From contig MKVX01000005.1 of the NCBI GenBank assembly GCA_001899255.1, positions 310,001 to 374,000 of the forward strand: a stretch of 64,000 nucleotides of DNA, in the 5' to 3' direction. The translations under genes and the position numbers were made by a program. Shown here one piece after another: positions 27,185 to 38,177 of the stretch (positions within the stretch are counted from its first letter, which is position 1; each line of letters starts with the position of its first letter). The notes under the pieces are model-generated. The model was not told the DNA's origin, ran no database searches, and saw only the letters and a program-made list of their open reading frames with translations. The DNA is from Rhizobiales bacterium 62-47 (lineage in GTDB: Bacteria; Pseudomonadota; Alphaproteobacteria; Rhizobiales; Xanthobacteraceae).

Positions 27185-28129
27185 ATGAAACAGATCGCCC
27201 GACTTCTCAGCGCTTTCCTGCTTGCCGTGATCGTGAGTCCGGCACTCGCCGCCGACCCGGTATATCCGCCCGGCGTCCGAATCGGAATGGTTCCGCTGGT
27301 CGGCCTTGCATCTGCCAGATCCTTCACCGGGTTCGAGACCGAGGACCACACCGTTCGAGTCCTCGTCACCGAACTGCCGGCCGCCGCCTATAGCGAGGTC
27401 GAAAATACCTTCAAGGCCGGTGTACCGACCAATGCCGGGGTCAAGCCGGAAACCCTCGAGACCACCGCCGGCAAAGCCTACTACACCGTGGAAACCGGGC
27501 GGGATGGCACGACGCCCGTCCGCCGGTATTCGATGATCCTGTCGGGCGGCACGTTTTCGGGCTTCGTTGCCATGCAGGTGCCGGAAAATGCCGCCAGGAT
27601 CTATTCCGACGATGCGGTCCGGCAGATGTTTGCATCCGCCGCCATCCGCAAGGACGTTCCGGTCGCCGAGCAACTCGGCCTGCTGCCGTTCAAGACCAGC
27701 GAACTCAGCGATTTCAAGACGGTGCGTACCCTTGCGCCCGGGGCCGCCGTCATGCTGGCGGATGGCAACGAGGAGAGCGGCATCGAAACCGCGCCCTTCA
27801 TGGTGCTGGGTCTGGTCGCTTCGGCTCCCGACAAACCGGATGATCGTGCGCGCTTCGCCCAGCAGACTGCCGGCCTGATCCCCGGCTTGCGCGATTCCAA
27901 AGTGACAGTTTCCGAGCCGATCAGGATCGACGGCGCCCCCGGATATGAAACCCGCATCGACGCCGTAACCGGCAAGGACAACACACCCGTGACCGTGGTG
28001 CAGTGGCTGCGATTCGGAGCGGGGAACACCGCCATTCGCGTCATCGGCAGCGCGCCGCGCGACGAATGGGCCAAGGCCTTCCCGCGCTTCCGCGCCGTGC
28101 GCGACGGCATTCAGACCCGCGCGCCGTAA
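27185..28129 (+). CDS. exported protein of unknown function
   Basis: From the ATG at 27185 the product (314 residues) has a clear signal peptide, KQIARLLSAFLLAVIVSPALA, cleaved before ADPVYPPG. An ATG at 27164 would only add seven residues before it. The mature protein looks like two similar beta-rich halves (PPGVRIGMVPLVGLASARSF with DHTVRVLVTELPAAAY, and FKTVRTLAPGAAVMLADG with ETAPFMVLGLVASAP). No cysteines stand out and no catalytic motif was recognised. It lies between dnaK and grpE on the opposite strand. The 374-base gap before it contains the dnaK promoter and a 7-bp palindrome CCGGTCG/CGACCGG at 27015-27031. Confidence 0.75.
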   Translation: MKQIARLLSAFLLAVIVSPALAADPVYPPGVRIGMVPLVGLASARSFTGFETEDHTVRVLVTELPAAAYSEVENTFKAGVPTNAGVKPETLETTAGKAYYTVETGRDGTTPVRRYSMILSGGTFSGFVAMQVPENAARIYSDDAVRQMFASAAIRKDVPVAEQLGLLPFKTSELSDFKTVRTLAPGAAVMLADGNEESGIETAPFMVLGLVASAPDKPDDRARFAQQTAGLIPGLRDSKVTVSEPIRIDGAPGYETRIDAVTGKDNTPVTVVQWLRFGAGNTAIRVIGSAPRDEWAKAFPRFRAVRDGIQTRAP

Positions 28130-28156
28130 GACCGAATTTTATTGCAGAACGGCCTT

Positions 28157-28753
28157 CTACTCGGAAGCCGCAGCGGCCTTCGCCCCACCCTTCGAGACGC
28201 CGACCAGCGCCGGGCGCAGGATGCGTTCGCCGATCATGTAACCGGCCTGCACCACCTGCACCACAGTGCCCGACGGCACCGATGCGTCCGGCACTTCGTA
28301 CATCGCCTGCTGGAAATTCGGATCGAACTTTTCGCCCATCGGGTCGAACTTCTTCACCCCGTGCTTCTCCAGTGCATTGAGCAGCGAGCGCTCGGTGAGT
28401 TCGACGCCCTCGATCAAGGCCTTGAGGCCGGCGTCGGCGGCCGCGCGGGTTTCAGCTGGCACCGCATCGAGCGCGCGCTGGAGGTTGTCGGCAATATCGA
28501 GCACGTCGCGCGCAAATCCGGTGATGCCATAGGTACGTGCATCGCTGACTTCGCGCGCCGTCCTCTTCCGAAGATTTTCCATCTCGGCAAGCGTCCGCAG
28601 CATCTTGTCGCGCGCGTCCGCAGCCTCCTTGGCGAGCGCTTCAGCCGATCCGTCTTCGGGATCATCCGGCATGATGTAGGGCTTGGAAACAACCGGCTCG
28701 GCATCCCGTGCGGCTTGTTCCGGATTGTCCTTCGGCCCGTTAGGTTCGGTCAT
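28157..28753 (-). CDS. grpE: nucleotide exchange factor GrpE
   Basis: GrpE releases ADP from DnaK. The 198-residue product starts [17 protein letters not shown], has the long coiled-coil helix ([33 protein letters not shown]) and the C-terminal beta domain with [14 protein letters not shown] and the signature [21 protein letters not shown]. The ATG at 28753 is used; the open frame to 28834 covers non-homologous sequence. It lies downstream of hrcA on the same strand, 98 bases away, the usual hrcA-grpE order. Confidence 0.97.
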   Translation of the reverse strand: MTEPNGPKDNPEQAARDAEPVVSKPYIMPDDPEDGSAEALAKEAADARDKMLRTLAEMENLRKRTAREVSDARTYGITGFARDVLDIADNLQRALDAVPAETRAAADAGLKALIEGVELTERSLLNALEKHGVKKFDPMGEKFDPNFQQAMYEVPDASVPSGTVVQVVQAGYMIGERILRPALVGVSKGGAKAAAASE

Positions 28754-28851
28754 CACACTGCTTTCTCGAAAATCGTCACTGAGGATATTGAGGGGTTGCT
28801 GGGCGGGATATCGTGTTTTTGCCGTCAAAATCAAGCGCGCCGGTGCCGCGC

Positions 28852-29940
28852 TCAGCCGCCGAGCATGCGGCTGACGATACGGGCGGCATAATCCACCATG
28901 GGAATCACACGGGCATAATTGAGCCGGGTCGGTCCGATGACCCCAAGCACGCCGACGATGTGGCCGGCGCCATCATTGTAGGGCGCAATGATGGTCGACG
29001 ACCCCGACAACGAGAACAGCTTGTTCTCCGATCCGATGAAAATCCGCACGCCATCGGCGCGTTCGGCGCGGCCCAGCAGATCGATGACGCCACGCTTGGT
29101 CTCGAGATCATCGAACAGCAGGCGCACCCGCTCGAGGTCCTCCATCGCATGAAGATCCTCGAGCAGATTGGCATGTCCGCGGACGATCAGCTGGCGATCT
29201 TCGCCGGCGCCGCCGGACCAGCTGGCGAGGCCTGCCGAAATGACTTTCTGCGTCAATTGATCGAGTTCGCTGCGGCTTTCCGCGAGCGCCGTTTCCAGTT
29301 CCAGCCGGGCTTCGGCCAGCGTTCGGCCGCGAATCCGCGCATTGAGGAAATTCGATGCTTCCGTGAGGGCCGACGACGGCACGCCTGGCGGCAGATCGAG
29401 CACGCGATTTTCCACCTGACCGTCTTCGGCGACCAACACGACGAGCGCGCGCGCCGGTTCGAGGCGAACGAATTCGATATGTTTCAGCCGCACGTTGGAT
29501 TTCGCCGTCAGCACCACGGCCGCCGCGCGCGTCAAGCCCGACAGCCGCGTCAAAGCCTCGCCGAGCGCGGCTTCCACCGTCTGCGCCTTGCCGACCGAGG
29601 CAAGCTGCGACTGGATCGATTGCCGCTCGGGTTCCGAGAGGTCTCCGACCTGCATCAGCGCATCCACGAAGAAGCGCAATCCCAGTTCCGTCGGCAACCG
29701 CCCGGCGGACGTGTGCGGCGCATAGATCAGGCCGAGCTGCTCGAGATCCGACATCACGTTGCGGACCGAGGCCGGCGACAACGGCACGGTAATCAGGCGC
29801 GAAATGTTGCGCGAGCCCACCGGCTCGCCGGTCGCCAGATAACTCTCGACAATTTGCCGAAAAATTTCCCGCGAGCGTTCATTGAGCTGGGCAAGCCCGG
29901 CCTGTGGCGAAATCAGGCCGATCGGTTCGTGATGGGCCAC
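28852..29940 (-). CDS. hrcA: heat-inducible transcription repressor HrcA (GTG start)
   Basis: HrcA represses heat-shock genes by binding the CIRCE operator, classically upstream of groESL. The 362-residue product from a GTG at 29940 (GAGGAG upstream) starts MAHHEPIG. It has the winged-helix DNA-binding domain [27 protein letters not shown] and [17 protein letters not shown], then the GAF-like dimerisation domain ending in [19 protein letters not shown]. The open frame to 30015 is longer but carries no homology. It is divergent from rph. Confidence 0.96.
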   Translation of the reverse strand: MAHHEPIGLISPQAGLAQLNERSREIFRQIVESYLATGEPVGSRNISRLITVPLSPASVRNVMSDLEQLGLIYAPHTSAGRLPTELGLRFFVDALMQVGDLSEPERQSIQSQLASVGKAQTVEAALGEALTRLSGLTRAAAVVLTAKSNVRLKHIEFVRLEPARALVVLVAEDGQVENRVLDLPPGVPSSALTEASNFLNARIRGRTLAEARLELETALAESRSELDQLTQKVISAGLASWSGGAGEDRQLIVRGHANLLEDLHAMEDLERVRLLFDDLETKRGVIDLLGRAERADGVRIFIGSENKLFSLSGSSTIIAPYNDGAGHIVGVLGVIGPTRLNYARVIPMVDYAARIVSRMLGG

Positions 29941-29986
29941 GGCATACTCCTCGGTCACACGCCCAATCTGTCTATCTTCGCCGCCG

Positions 29987-30015
29987 GATACAAGCCAGAC
30001 CGTGCTTGGCGTCAA
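29987..30015 (-). promoter_or_regulatory. possible sigma-70-type promoter of hrcA
   Basis: On the minus strand TTGACG (30015-30010) and TGTATC (29992-29987) are separated by 17 bases, about 47 bases upstream of the hrcA GTG. The -10 match is modest. Confidence 0.35.
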
Positions 30016-30093
30016 CCGCCAAAGCCCTTGCCGCTGCCCTCCGCCGCACCTAAAAGCAGCCCCAAGATAATGTCCCCCTGCAGGAGAATTACC

Positions 30094-30816
30094 ATGCGGC
30101 CAAGCCGCCGTGCGCCGGATGAATTGCGAGCCGTTTCGCTGGAACGCGGCGTGGTCAAATATGCCGAAGGCTCATGCCTGGTGAAATTCGGCGATACCCA
30201 CGTGCTGGTCACCGCAACGCTGGAAGAACGGCTGCCGCCGTGGCTCAAGGGCCAGGGCCGCGGCTGGGTGACCGCCGAATATGGCATGCTGCCGCGCGCA
30301 ACCCTGGAGCGCACCCGCCGCGAAGCCTCCGCCGGCAAGCAGAACGGCCGCACCGTCGAGATTCAGCGCCTGATCGGCCGTTCGCTGCGCGCTACGCTCG
30401 ATCTCGAAGCGCTGGGCGAACGCCAGATCACAGTGGATTGCGACGTGCTGCAGGCCGATGGCGGAACCCGCACCGCCTCGATCACCGGCGCCTGGGTGGC
30501 GCTGGCGGATTGCATCGACTGGATGAAGAACCGCAACATGTTCAAGAATGGCGGCGGCAACGTGTTGCGCGATAACGTGGCGGCGATCTCCTGCGGCATC
30601 TACAACGGCACGCCGGTGCTCGACCTCGATTATGCCGAAGACTCCACGGCCGAAACCGACGCCAACTTCGTCATGACCGGCGATGGCCGCATCATCGAGG
30701 TGCAGGGCACCGCCGAGAAGACGCCCTTCTCTCAGGACGAATTCCTGGCGCTGATGGCACTCGCCCGCAAAGGCGTGGCGCGACTGGTCGATCTGCAAAA
30801 AATGGCCGTGGCGTAG
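30094..30816 (+). CDS. rph: ribonuclease PH
   Basis: RNase PH trims tRNA 3' ends by phosphorolysis. The 240-residue product (CAGGAG Shine-Dalgarno) shows [93 protein letters not shown] and [20 protein letters not shown]. Divergent orientation from hrcA is the usual alphaproteobacterial arrangement. The frame is open far upstream across hrcA, which is chance. Confidence 0.97.
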   Translation: MRPSRRAPDELRAVSLERGVVKYAEGSCLVKFGDTHVLVTATLEERLPPWLKGQGRGWVTAEYGMLPRATLERTRREASAGKQNGRTVEIQRLIGRSLRATLDLEALGERQITVDCDVLQADGGTRTASITGAWVALADCIDWMKNRNMFKNGGGNVLRDNVAAISCGIYNGTPVLDLDYAEDSTAETDANFVMTGDGRIIEVQGTAEKTPFSQDEFLALMALARKGVARLVDLQKMAVA

Positions 30817-30868
30817 CCAGCGCGGCGCATGGCGTTTCGCCAAAAACCGCATTGACGTAGGATTGCGC

Positions 30869-31504
30869 ATGCATCGTCGAATCACCGGCAAGCTCGTCAT
30901 CGCGACTCACAATCCCGGCAAACTTGTCGAGATGCGCGAGTTGCTGGCGCCGTACGGCATCGAAGCGGTGTCGGCAGGCGAACTCGACCTCGACGAACCG
31001 GAGGAGACCGGCGAAACCTTCCAGGCCAATGCGCGCATCAAGGCCGTCGCCGCGGCGAAAGCCGCGAAGCTGCCGGCGTTCGCCGATGATTCCGGTCTTG
31101 CGGTCGACGCGCTCGAGGGCGCGCCTGGCATCTATTCCGCGCGTTGGGCCGGGCCGAGCAAGGATTTCACCGCGGCGATGACGCAAATCGAACGTCTGTT
31201 GCAGGAACGCGGCGCCGCGACGCCCGACAAGCGCACCGCGCATTTCGTCTCGGCGCTTTGCGTCGCGTGGCCCGACGATCACGTCGAAGAGGTCGAAGCC
31301 ATCGTCGAGGGCACACTGGTGTGGCCGCCGCGCGGCAGCGCCGGCTTCGGTTACGATCCGGCCTTCCTGCCCGATGGCCATACGCGCACCTTCGGTGAAA
31401 TGACCAGCATCGAGAAGCACGGCCTGCCGCCGCTCGGCCTCGGGCTGTCGCATCGCGCCCGCGCTTTCGTCAAGCTCGCGGAGATCTGCCTTGAGCCGCG
31501 CTGA
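30869..31504 (+). CDS. rdgB: RdgB/HAM1 family XTP/dITP diphosphatase
   Basis: The enzyme hydrolyses non-canonical purine nucleoside triphosphates (dITP, XTP) and so protects DNA from miscoding. The 211-residue protein begins [20 protein letters not shown] (nucleotide-binding THNxxK). It continues [69 protein letters not shown] and LSHRARAF. The ATG at 30869 follows TAGGA. The last 14 bases overlap hemW, so rph-rdgB-hemW form an operon. Confidence 0.96.
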   Translation: MHRRITGKLVIATHNPGKLVEMRELLAPYGIEAVSAGELDLDEPEETGETFQANARIKAVAAAKAAKLPAFADDSGLAVDALEGAPGIYSARWAGPSKDFTAAMTQIERLLQERGAATPDKRTAHFVSALCVAWPDDHVEEVEAIVEGTLVWPPRGSAGFGYDPAFLPDGHTRTFGEMTSIEKHGLPPLGLGLSHRARAFVKLAEICLEPR

Positions 31505-32651
31505 CACCGATAACGCCTTCGGCGTCTATATTCATTGGCCGTTCTGCCTGTCGAAGTGTCCATACTGCGATTTCAACAGCCATGTCCGTCATACGCCAAT
31601 CGACGAAGAGCGCTATGTGCGCGCATTCACCCGCGAGATCGAAGCCAATGCCGCGCGCGCACCGGGCCGCGAGGTTACCTCGATCTTTCTCGGTGGCGGC
31701 ACGCCGTCGCTGATGAAGCCGCAGACCGTCGGCGGCATTCTCGATGCGATCGGCAAATACTGGCGCGTCGCGCGCGATGTCGAGGTGACTCTGGAAGCCA
31801 ATCCCACCAGCGTCGAAGCGACGCGCTTTCACGGCTATCGCGCCGCCGGCGTCAACCGCGTCTCGCTCGGCGTGCAGGCGCTCGACGATGCATCATTGAA
31901 GACGCTGGGGCGGCTGCACACGGCGCGCGAAGCCCTCGACGCGGTGGCTATCGCCCGCGCGGCGTTCGATCGCTATTCTTTCGATCTGATCTATGCAAGA
32001 CCGGATCAAACACCGCAGATGTGGGCGGACGAACTCAAGCTGGCGATTTCCGAAGCCGCCGAACATCTGTCGCTCTATCAGCTGACCATCGAGGAAGGCA
32101 CGCCGTTCTTCGGGCTGCACGCCGCCGGCAAGCTGACGACACCGGATGAGGCCACCGCACGCGCGCTTTACGACGTGACGCAGGAAGTCTGCGCACAGCA
32201 CGGTCTGCCAGCCTACGAGATTTCCAATCACGCGCGCCCCGGCGCGGAGTGCCAGCACAATCTGGTCTACTGGCGCGGACAGGAATATGCCGGCATCGGG
32301 CCCGGCGCACATGGCCGTCTCGATATCGATGGCATTCGCCACGCGCTGGCTACCGAGCGACGGCCGGAAGCCTGGTTGTTGCGCGTGGAAGCCAACGGCC
32401 ACGGCATCGTCACCGACGACCTGCTCAACAGCGAGGAGCGCGCCGACGAATTCCTGCTGATGGGATTGCGGCTTGCCGAAGGCATCGATCCGCGCCTTTA
32501 CGCCAGGCTGTCCGGTCGCGAACTCGATCCCGGACGCATCACGATTCTGCGCGAGGAAGGCGCCATCAGCATCGATGCCAACGGACGCCTCCGCGTGACA
32601 CGTTCCGGCTTTCCGGTGCTCGACGCCGTCGTCGCCGATCTTGCGGCGTGA
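31491..32651 (+). CDS. hemW: radical SAM heme chaperone HemW
   Basis: HemW (formerly annotated as coproporphyrinogen III oxidase) is a radical-SAM heme-binding protein that delivers heme to respiratory enzymes. The 386-residue product from a TTG start at 31491 has [20 protein letters not shown] (Cys-x3-Cys-x2-Cys cluster), [31 protein letters not shown] and the HemW-type C-terminus ([30 protein letters not shown]). It overlaps rdgB by 14 bases, consistent with translational coupling and a non-ATG start. Confidence 0.94.
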   Translation: MSRADTDNAFGVYIHWPFCLSKCPYCDFNSHVRHTPIDEERYVRAFTREIEANAARAPGREVTSIFLGGGTPSLMKPQTVGGILDAIGKYWRVARDVEVTLEANPTSVEATRFHGYRAAGVNRVSLGVQALDDASLKTLGRLHTAREALDAVAIARAAFDRYSFDLIYARPDQTPQMWADELKLAISEAAEHLSLYQLTIEEGTPFFGLHAAGKLTTPDEATARALYDVTQEVCAQHGLPAYEISNHARPGAECQHNLVYWRGQEYAGIGPGAHGRLDIDGIRHALATERRPEAWLLRVEANGHGIVTDDLLNSEERADEFLLMGLRLAEGIDPRLYARLSGRELDPGRITILREEGAISIDANGRLRVTRSGFPVLDAVVADLAA

Positions 32652-32665
32652 ATACGTAAAACAGA

Positions 32666-33868
32666 CTACGCGCCAAAGCTCTTGGGCGAACCGGCCACCG
32701 CCTGACCGCCGCCAGATGCCACCCGCATGACCGCAAGACCGCGCTGGTTGGTGCCATCGCTGCGGAAGCGGAACAGGCCATCGACGCCGGCAAAGCCCGA
32801 CGGATTGGTCAGCACATCCGCTGCAAAACGTTGACCGCCTTGCGTGCGCGCCAATGCCGCGACGAGCGCCACCGCATCATAGGCCAGCGTCGCAGTCCGT
32901 ACCGGTTGCTGGCCGAATTTGGCGCTGTAGCGCCCGGAGAAGGCGCGGAATCCGGACGGGTCCGGCGCGGCGTAAAGGCCGCCTTGCATCGTCGCACTGG
33001 CGAACACCCGCGGACTGTCCCACAGGCCGGTGCCGAGCAACTGCAAGCGCTTGAGATTGGCGCCTGCTGCCGTCAACGCGTCGGCAATTGCGACGACGTT
33101 ATCGCCGTCGTCGGCAAGGAACAGCGCGTCGGCACTGCCGAGTGCCTGCGCCACGTTGCGGACCGCCGTTGTGCGATCGGAACCGTATTTTTCGAATGCG
33201 ACGATGCGGCCACCCTTGCGACTGACTTCCTGCTTGAATGCCGCTTCGACGACGTTGCCATAGGCATTCTCAGGCAGCAGCGCGGCGAACGAGCGCTTGC
33301 CGGTGCTTGCGGCGTAATCGACGATGCGCGTGACGTCGGATTCCGGCAGGAAGCTGAGCAGATAGACGCCGCGACCGGCGACGCTCGAATCGGTCGAGAA
33401 CGCGATCATCGAGATGCCACGCGTCCGTGTCAGTTGTGCCGCCGCCGGAACAGAGAGCGCGAACAGCGGCCCGAGGATGATTTCAGCGCCCTCGTCGAGC
33501 GCTTGCTGGGTGCCTTGCTGCGCACCCTGGGCGTTCCCGGCGTCATCCTTGATCAGCAATTGCAGATTGGGGTTCTGGAACTCGGACAATGCCATTTCGG
33601 CGGCGTTCTTCATCGATTGCGCGGCAATGCCGGCATTTCCCGATGCCGAGAGCGGCAGAATCAGACCGACCTTGACCTGACCGGTGCCGACCGCCTGTGG
33701 CTGCTGCGCGGGTCCGGCCGGCGGGGTGGCACTATTCGAACTGAATGGATTGGTCAGCGATTGACCCCCGCCGCAGGCCGCCAGCAGCGGCGCGCCGAGA
33801 ATCAGACCCACCGCGGCGCGCCGCGTGGCTCCCGAATTGGCGTTCTTGGGATTGATCGGGCCCACCAT
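32666..33868 (-). CDS. LpoA-like penicillin-binding protein activator / ABC-type substrate-binding lipoprotein
   Basis: The 400-residue product (ATG at 33868) starts with a lipoprotein signal ending in the lipobox LLAAC, then a Pro/Gln-rich linker (about 45-75) and a type 1 periplasmic-binding fold. Recognisable parts are VKVGLILPLSASGNAGIAAQSM, NAAEMALSEF, IILGPLFALSVPAAAQLTRT, ISMIAFSTDSSVAG, FAALLPENAYGNVVEAAF and LQLLGTGLWD. It is divergent from rsmI with yraN beyond. The E. coli yraL-yraM(lpoA)-yraN neighbourhood has the same three, which favours an LpoA role (activating PBP1 peptidoglycan synthesis) over nutrient binding. It lacks LpoA's N-terminal TPR part. Confidence 0.8.
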   Translation of the reverse strand: MVGPINPKNANSGATRRAAVGLILGAPLLAACGGGQSLTNPFSSNSATPPAGPAQQPQAVGTGQVKVGLILPLSASGNAGIAAQSMKNAAEMALSEFQNPNLQLLIKDDAGNAQGAQQGTQQALDEGAEIILGPLFALSVPAAAQLTRTRGISMIAFSTDSSVAGRGVYLLSFLPESDVTRIVDYAASTGKRSFAALLPENAYGNVVEAAFKQEVSRKGGRIVAFEKYGSDRTTAVRNVAQALGSADALFLADDGDNVVAIADALTAAGANLKRLQLLGTGLWDSPRVFASATMQGGLYAAPDPSGFRAFSGRYSAKFGQQPVRTATLAYDAVALVAALARTQGGQRFAADVLTNPSGFAGVDGLFRFRSDGTNQRGLAVMRVASGGGQAVAGSPKSFGA

Positions 33869-34078
33869 CGTGTTTCTTCCGTTGACCGACCCAGATCGGC
33901 TGGATGTTGCCTGTTGACGATCTGGGGTGGGGATTAAGGCATATTGTCGGCGAATAGTTAACCAAAACAAAAGGTTTATACTCGTTTCGCCGATCCGGTT
34001 CGGCGCCTTTCAATCACAGTCGGACGCAGAGTGCAAAAGCGGTATCCTCCCTGCTCCGTCATCCACTAGATTGCGGCA

Positions 34079-35038
34079 ATGCGCACCACAAACGCTCCCT
34101 CCCACGCCGCTGCCGATCCGACCGCAGACGGTTCCCGGACATTCATGGTGGCCGGACATGCCCTGACCGCCGCGAAGGCTGTCCCCGGGCTACATCTCGT
34201 CGCAACGCCGATCGGCAACCTCGGCGATATCACCTTGCGCGCGCTGGAGACGCTGGCCGGTGTCGATATCATCGCCTGCGAGGACACCCGCGTCACCCGG
34301 CGGCTCACCGAGCGTTTCGGCATTACCGCCGTGCTAAAGCCCTATCACGAGCACAATGCCGCGGTGGCGCGGCCTAAGATTCTCGAGCGGCTGGCGCAGG
34401 GCGCCTCCATTGCGCTGGTGTCGGATGCCGGCACCCCGCTGATCTCCGATCCCGGCTTCAAGCTGGTGCGCGACGTCTGCGCCGCCGGCCACCCGGTAAT
34501 CGCATTGCCCGGCCCATCCTCCGTGCTGACCGCGCTGGCGGTCGCCGCGCTGCCGACCGACCGCTTTTTCTTCGAAGGCTTTCTGCCGTCGAAGCAGGCC
34601 GCGCGCCGCGCGCGCCTGACCGAACTGGCGCGCATCGACGCCACGCTGGTGCTGTTCGATTCCGGCAATCGGGTACAGGACACGCTGGCCGATCTCGCCG
34701 CCATCATGGGCGAACGTGACGCCGCGATCTGTCGCGAACTCACCAAGCTGCACGAAGAGGTCCAGCGCGGTCCCCTCGCGAGTCTCGCCGCAAACGCCGC
34801 CGAGCTGGAGACCCGTGGCGAGTTCGTGCTGGTGATCGGGCCACCGGCCGCGCAAGCACAGACTATGAACTCGAATCAACTCGACGACGTGCTACGCGCC
34901 GCACTCGCAGCCGGCAGCGTCAAGGATGCCGTGGCGCACGCAGTCGACGTTTCGGGCCGCCCGCGCCGCGAGATCTATGCGCGTGCGCTCGAACTCGCCC
35001 GGCAATCACATTCAGATGATCGCGATGACGAAGACTGA
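34079..35038 (+). CDS. rsmI: 16S rRNA (cytidine1402-2'-O)-methyltransferase
   Basis: RsmI methylates the ribose of C1402 in the decoding centre of 16S rRNA. The 319-residue product has the tetrapyrrole-methylase-type SAM fold: [76 protein letters not shown] and [15 protein letters not shown]. The first 40 residues (poorly conserved) could be shortened. The 210 bases upstream, shared with the divergent lpoA-like gene, hold no other gene. yraN overlaps by 14 bases. Confidence 0.96.
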   Translation: MRTTNAPSHAAADPTADGSRTFMVAGHALTAAKAVPGLHLVATPIGNLGDITLRALETLAGVDIIACEDTRVTRRLTERFGITAVLKPYHEHNAAVARPKILERLAQGASIALVSDAGTPLISDPGFKLVRDVCAAGHPVIALPGPSSVLTALAVAALPTDRFFFEGFLPSKQAARRARLTELARIDATLVLFDSGNRVQDTLADLAAIMGERDAAICRELTKLHEEVQRGPLASLAANAAELETRGEFVLVIGPPAAQAQTMNSNQLDDVLRAALAAGSVKDAVAHAVDVSGRPRREIYARALELARQSHSDDRDDED

Positions 35039-35432
35039 CCGCACGTCATCGGAGTCTCCCAAAGCGGCCGCGCCCGAACGGGTGGCGGCATTTCGAACCG
35101 GCCTCTCCGCCGAGACTCGCGCCGCGGCTTACCTGGTGGCCAAAGCCTATCGCATCCTGGCGCGCCGCTACCGGACGCCTTATGGCGAGATTGATATCGT
35201 CGCACGCCGACGCAACCTGCTGACATTCGTCGAGGTCAAGGCACGCGCATCGCTGGACGATGCCGCGTATGCCGTGACGCCGCGCCAGCAGCAGCGCATC
35301 ATCGATGCCGCGTCAGCGTGGTTGATGGCGCACCCGGAACATGCCAGTTTCGACGTACGGTTCGACGTCATCCTGATTGCGCCGAAACGCCTGCCACACC
35401 ATCTCCCGGCAGCGTTCGACGCCAGCGTCTGA
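35025..35432 (+). CDS. YraN/UPF0102 family protein
   Basis: The 135-residue product has the UPF0102 nuclease-like fold: [37 protein letters not shown] (the D-x9-E-x-K type site: [20 protein letters not shown]) and [14 protein letters not shown]. The family is restriction-endonuclease-like (Holliday-junction-resolvase-related) with unproven function. I choose the ATG at 35025, overlapping the rsmI end; a longer open frame starts at 34926 within rsmI. rsmI-yraN-gshB appears to be one transcript. Confidence 0.88.
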   Translation: MTKTDRTSSESPKAAAPERVAAFRTGLSAETRAAAYLVAKAYRILARRYRTPYGEIDIVARRRNLLTFVEVKARASLDDAAYAVTPRQQQRIIDAASAWLMAHPEHASFDVRFDVILIAPKRLPHHLPAAFDASV

Positions 35433-35477
35433 TGCCTCGCCTGCAAACAACCGCCATTTCCTAGCCGGACACCCGAA

Positions 35478-36419
35478 ATGAAGCTCAAAGTCGCCGTCCA
35501 GATGGACCCCATCGCGCGCATCAATGTGCGCGGCGATTCCACATTCGCCCTGTTGCTGGAGGCGCAGAAGCGCGGCCACACGCTCGCTTATTACACGCCG
35601 GACAAGTTGTCGTTGCGCGGCAAGGATGTCGTTGCCCCGATGCAGCCGCTCAGCGTCCGCGATGACATCGCCAATCATTTCACCCTCGGCGATTCCAGGC
35701 GCGAGAATCTCGCATCGTTCGATGTCGTGCTGTTGCGGCAGGATCCACCGTTCGATCTCGCCTACATCACCAGCACGCATCTGCTTGAGCGCATCCATCC
35801 GCAAACGCTGGTGGTCAACGATCCGGCCAGCGTGCGCAACGCGCCGGAAAAGCTGTTCGTGATGGACTTCCCCGAACTGATGCCGCCGACGCTGATCTCG
35901 CGCGATCTCGACGAAATCAATGCGTTCCGCGCCGAACACGGTGCGGTGGTGATGAAGCCGCTGCACGGCCATGGCGGCGCGGCCGTGTTCCGCATCCTCC
36001 CGCAGGACATGAACTTCGGCTCACTCTACGACATGTTCGCGGCGACGTTCCGCGAACAGTGGGTGATCCAGCGCTTCCTCCCGGAGGTGAAGCGCGGTGA
36101 TAAACGCATCATTCTCGTCGACGGTGAATTCGCCGGCGCCGTGAACCGCGTGCCGGCCCCCGACGATCTGCGGTCCAACATGGTGCGCGGCGGCGCAGCG
36201 AAAGCAACCGACCTGACGCCGCGCGAGCGCGAGATCTGCGATCGCATCGGACCTGCGCTACGCGAACGCGGCCTGCTCTTCGTCGGCATCGACGTGATCG
36301 ACGATCACCTCACCGAGATCAACGTCACCTCGCCGACGGGCATCCGCGCCATCGCCAACCTGGGCGGCGCCGATGTCGCGGCGCTGATCTGGGACCGCAT
36401 CGAGGCCAAGCGGGCATAG
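35478..36419 (+). CDS. gshB: glutathione synthase
   Basis: GshB joins gamma-glutamylcysteine and glycine using ATP. The 313-residue ATP-grasp protein begins [20 protein letters not shown] and shows [46 protein letters not shown] (ATP-grasp loop), [37 protein letters not shown] and the terminal [13 protein letters not shown]. Length is normal. It follows yraN by 45 bases. Confidence 0.97.
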   Translation: MKLKVAVQMDPIARINVRGDSTFALLLEAQKRGHTLAYYTPDKLSLRGKDVVAPMQPLSVRDDIANHFTLGDSRRENLASFDVVLLRQDPPFDLAYITSTHLLERIHPQTLVVNDPASVRNAPEKLFVMDFPELMPPTLISRDLDEINAFRAEHGAVVMKPLHGHGGAAVFRILPQDMNFGSLYDMFAATFREQWVIQRFLPEVKRGDKRIILVDGEFAGAVNRVPAPDDLRSNMVRGGAAKATDLTPREREICDRIGPALRERGLLFVGIDVIDDHLTEINVTSPTGIRAIANLGGADVAALIWDRIEAKRA

Positions 36420-36524
36420 CGATACTCATTGACGGACAGCCTGAACATAGCGGGCCATTGTTCCTGAAATGTTCTTGTGGCTTGATCCGCTTTGCGCTAC
36501 CTTTGGTTGTGGGAGGCGCGGGCA

Positions 36525-38063
36525 ATGGTTCAAAAAGTCGCTACAGTCGCATTCGAGGGAATCGAGGCGCGCGCCGTCGACGTTCAGGTACAGGTCGCAC
36601 CCGGCCTGCCGGCCTTCGCCATCGTCGGCCTGCCTGACAAAGCGGTTTCCGAGGCCCGCGAACGGGTCCGTTCGGCCCTGCTGGCGTCCGGGCTGGCGCT
36701 CCCCGCCCGTCGCATCACCGTCAATCTGGCCCCGGCCGATCTGCCGAAGGAAGGCAGTCACTACGATTTGCCCATCGCGCTCGGCCTGATGGCAGCGATC
36801 GGCGCCATCCCCGCCGACGCCCTGACCGGTTTCACCGTGCTGGGCGAACTTGGTCTCGACGGGTCGATCGCGCCGGTGGCGGGCGTGTTGCCGGCCGCGA
36901 TCGGCGCCAATAGCCGTGACGAAGGCTTGATCTGCCCGGCTGCCTGCGGTGCCGAAGCTGCCTGGGCCAGCCCTGACATCCAGATCATCGCGGCGAGTTC
37001 GCTGATTCAAATCGCCAATCATTTCAAGGGCACGCAGGTGCTGTCGCGGCCTCAGCCACGCGTCCATGCCCGTGAAGCTGCGCTGCTCGATCTGCGCGAC
37101 ATCAAGGGCCAGGAAAGCGCCAAGCGCGCTTTGGAAATCGCCGCGGCCGGAGGGCACCATCTCCTTATGGTCGGGTCCCCCGGTGCCGGCAAATCGATGC
37201 TGGCGGCGCGGCTACCCTCGATCCTGCCGCCGTTGTCACCCGCCGAACTGCTCGAAGTTTCGATGATCGCCTCGGTCGCCGGCGAGATCGAGGGCGGCGC
37301 ATTGACCGACCGGCGTCCGTTCCGCGCGCCGCATCACTCCGCGTCAATGGCAGCACTGACAGGAGGCGGCGTGCGCGCCAAGCCGGGCGAAATTTCGCTG
37401 GCGCATCAGGGCGTTCTGTTTCTCGACGAATTGCCGGAATTCGACCCACGCGTGCTGGATTCGCTGCGTCAGCCGCTGGAAAACGGTGAGGTCGCGGTCT
37501 CGCGCGCCAACCACCGCGTCACCTATCCTGCGCGTTTCATGCTGGTAGCCGCGATGAATCCATGCCGCTGCGGCAGCGCTTACGAGCCCGGCTACTCCTG
37601 CAAGCGCGGCCGGGTCGATCGCTGCACGGCGGACTATCAGGCACGCATCTCGGGGCCATTGATGGATCGCATCGATTTGCGCATCGAAGTTCCCGCCGTC
37701 ACCGCCGCCGACCTGATCCTGCCGTCGCCGTCCGAGGGCTCGGCGGAAGTCGCCGCCCGTGTCGCCGCCGCACGCGATGTCCAACTGGCGCGATATGCGG
37801 CCGCGGGGTTGCCACATATCCGCACCAATGCCGAAGCGCCGGCATCGGTGCTCGACAGCATCGCCCAGCCGGACACCGCAGGGCTCAAGTTGCTACGCGA
37901 TGCCGCCGAAACCATGCGGCTGTCGGCACGCGGTTATCATCGCGTGCTGCGCGTGGCACGGACTATCGCCGACCTCGATGGTGTCGCGCAGATCGGCCGG
38001 CTGCATCTGGCCGAGGCGTTGTCCTACCGCGCGCTGGCCGAAGACCTCCGCCGCGCCGCATGA
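36525..38063 (+). CDS. comM: YifB/ComM family Mg-chelatase-like AAA+ ATPase
   Basis: The 512-residue protein is a ComM/YifB hexameric helicase; in naturally competent bacteria ComM drives branch migration during homologous integration of DNA. The N-terminal Lon-substrate-type domain (about 20-170) contains GLPAFAIVGLPDKAVSEARERVRSAL and LPKEGSHYDLPIALGLMAAI. The ATPase core has Walker A GSPGAGKSMLA, FRAPHHSASMAALTGGG, Walker B VLFLDELPEF and the Cys motif MNPCRCGSAYEPGYSC. The C-terminal part holds LSARGYHRVLRVARTIADL. The ATG at 36525 follows GGGAGG. It is downstream of gshB. Confidence 0.95.
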   Translation: MVQKVATVAFEGIEARAVDVQVQVAPGLPAFAIVGLPDKAVSEARERVRSALLASGLALPARRITVNLAPADLPKEGSHYDLPIALGLMAAIGAIPADALTGFTVLGELGLDGSIAPVAGVLPAAIGANSRDEGLICPAACGAEAAWASPDIQIIAASSLIQIANHFKGTQVLSRPQPRVHAREAALLDLRDIKGQESAKRALEIAAAGGHHLLMVGSPGAGKSMLAARLPSILPPLSPAELLEVSMIASVAGEIEGGALTDRRPFRAPHHSASMAALTGGGVRAKPGEISLAHQGVLFLDELPEFDPRVLDSLRQPLENGEVAVSRANHRVTYPARFMLVAAMNPCRCGSAYEPGYSCKRGRVDRCTADYQARISGPLMDRIDLRIEVPAVTAADLILPSPSEGSAEVAARVAAARDVQLARYAAAGLPHIRTNAEAPASVLDSIAQPDTAGLKLLRDAAETMRLSARGYHRVLRVARTIADLDGVAQIGRLHLAEALSYRALAEDLRRAA

Positions 38064-38177
38064 CGACACGTCAGGCGGCCGTGACGCGGGGATCGTCAAC
38101 GCGACGGTAACGACTTTTGTTTACGCTCTGCCAACCATAAGCCCGCCTGCAATGGGCTATCCCGGCGAGTGCGTGCC

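Noticed and set aside
28813-30093. Long upstream extension of the rph frame (over 400 residues)
   Set aside because: It runs antisense through hrcA; rph has a normal ATG with CAGGAG at 30094 and the extension has no RNase PH homology.
32666-33868. Considered a branched-chain amino-acid transporter binding protein
   Set aside because: It is a lipoprotein with no transporter genes nearby and lies in the rsmI-yraN neighbourhood typical of LpoA.
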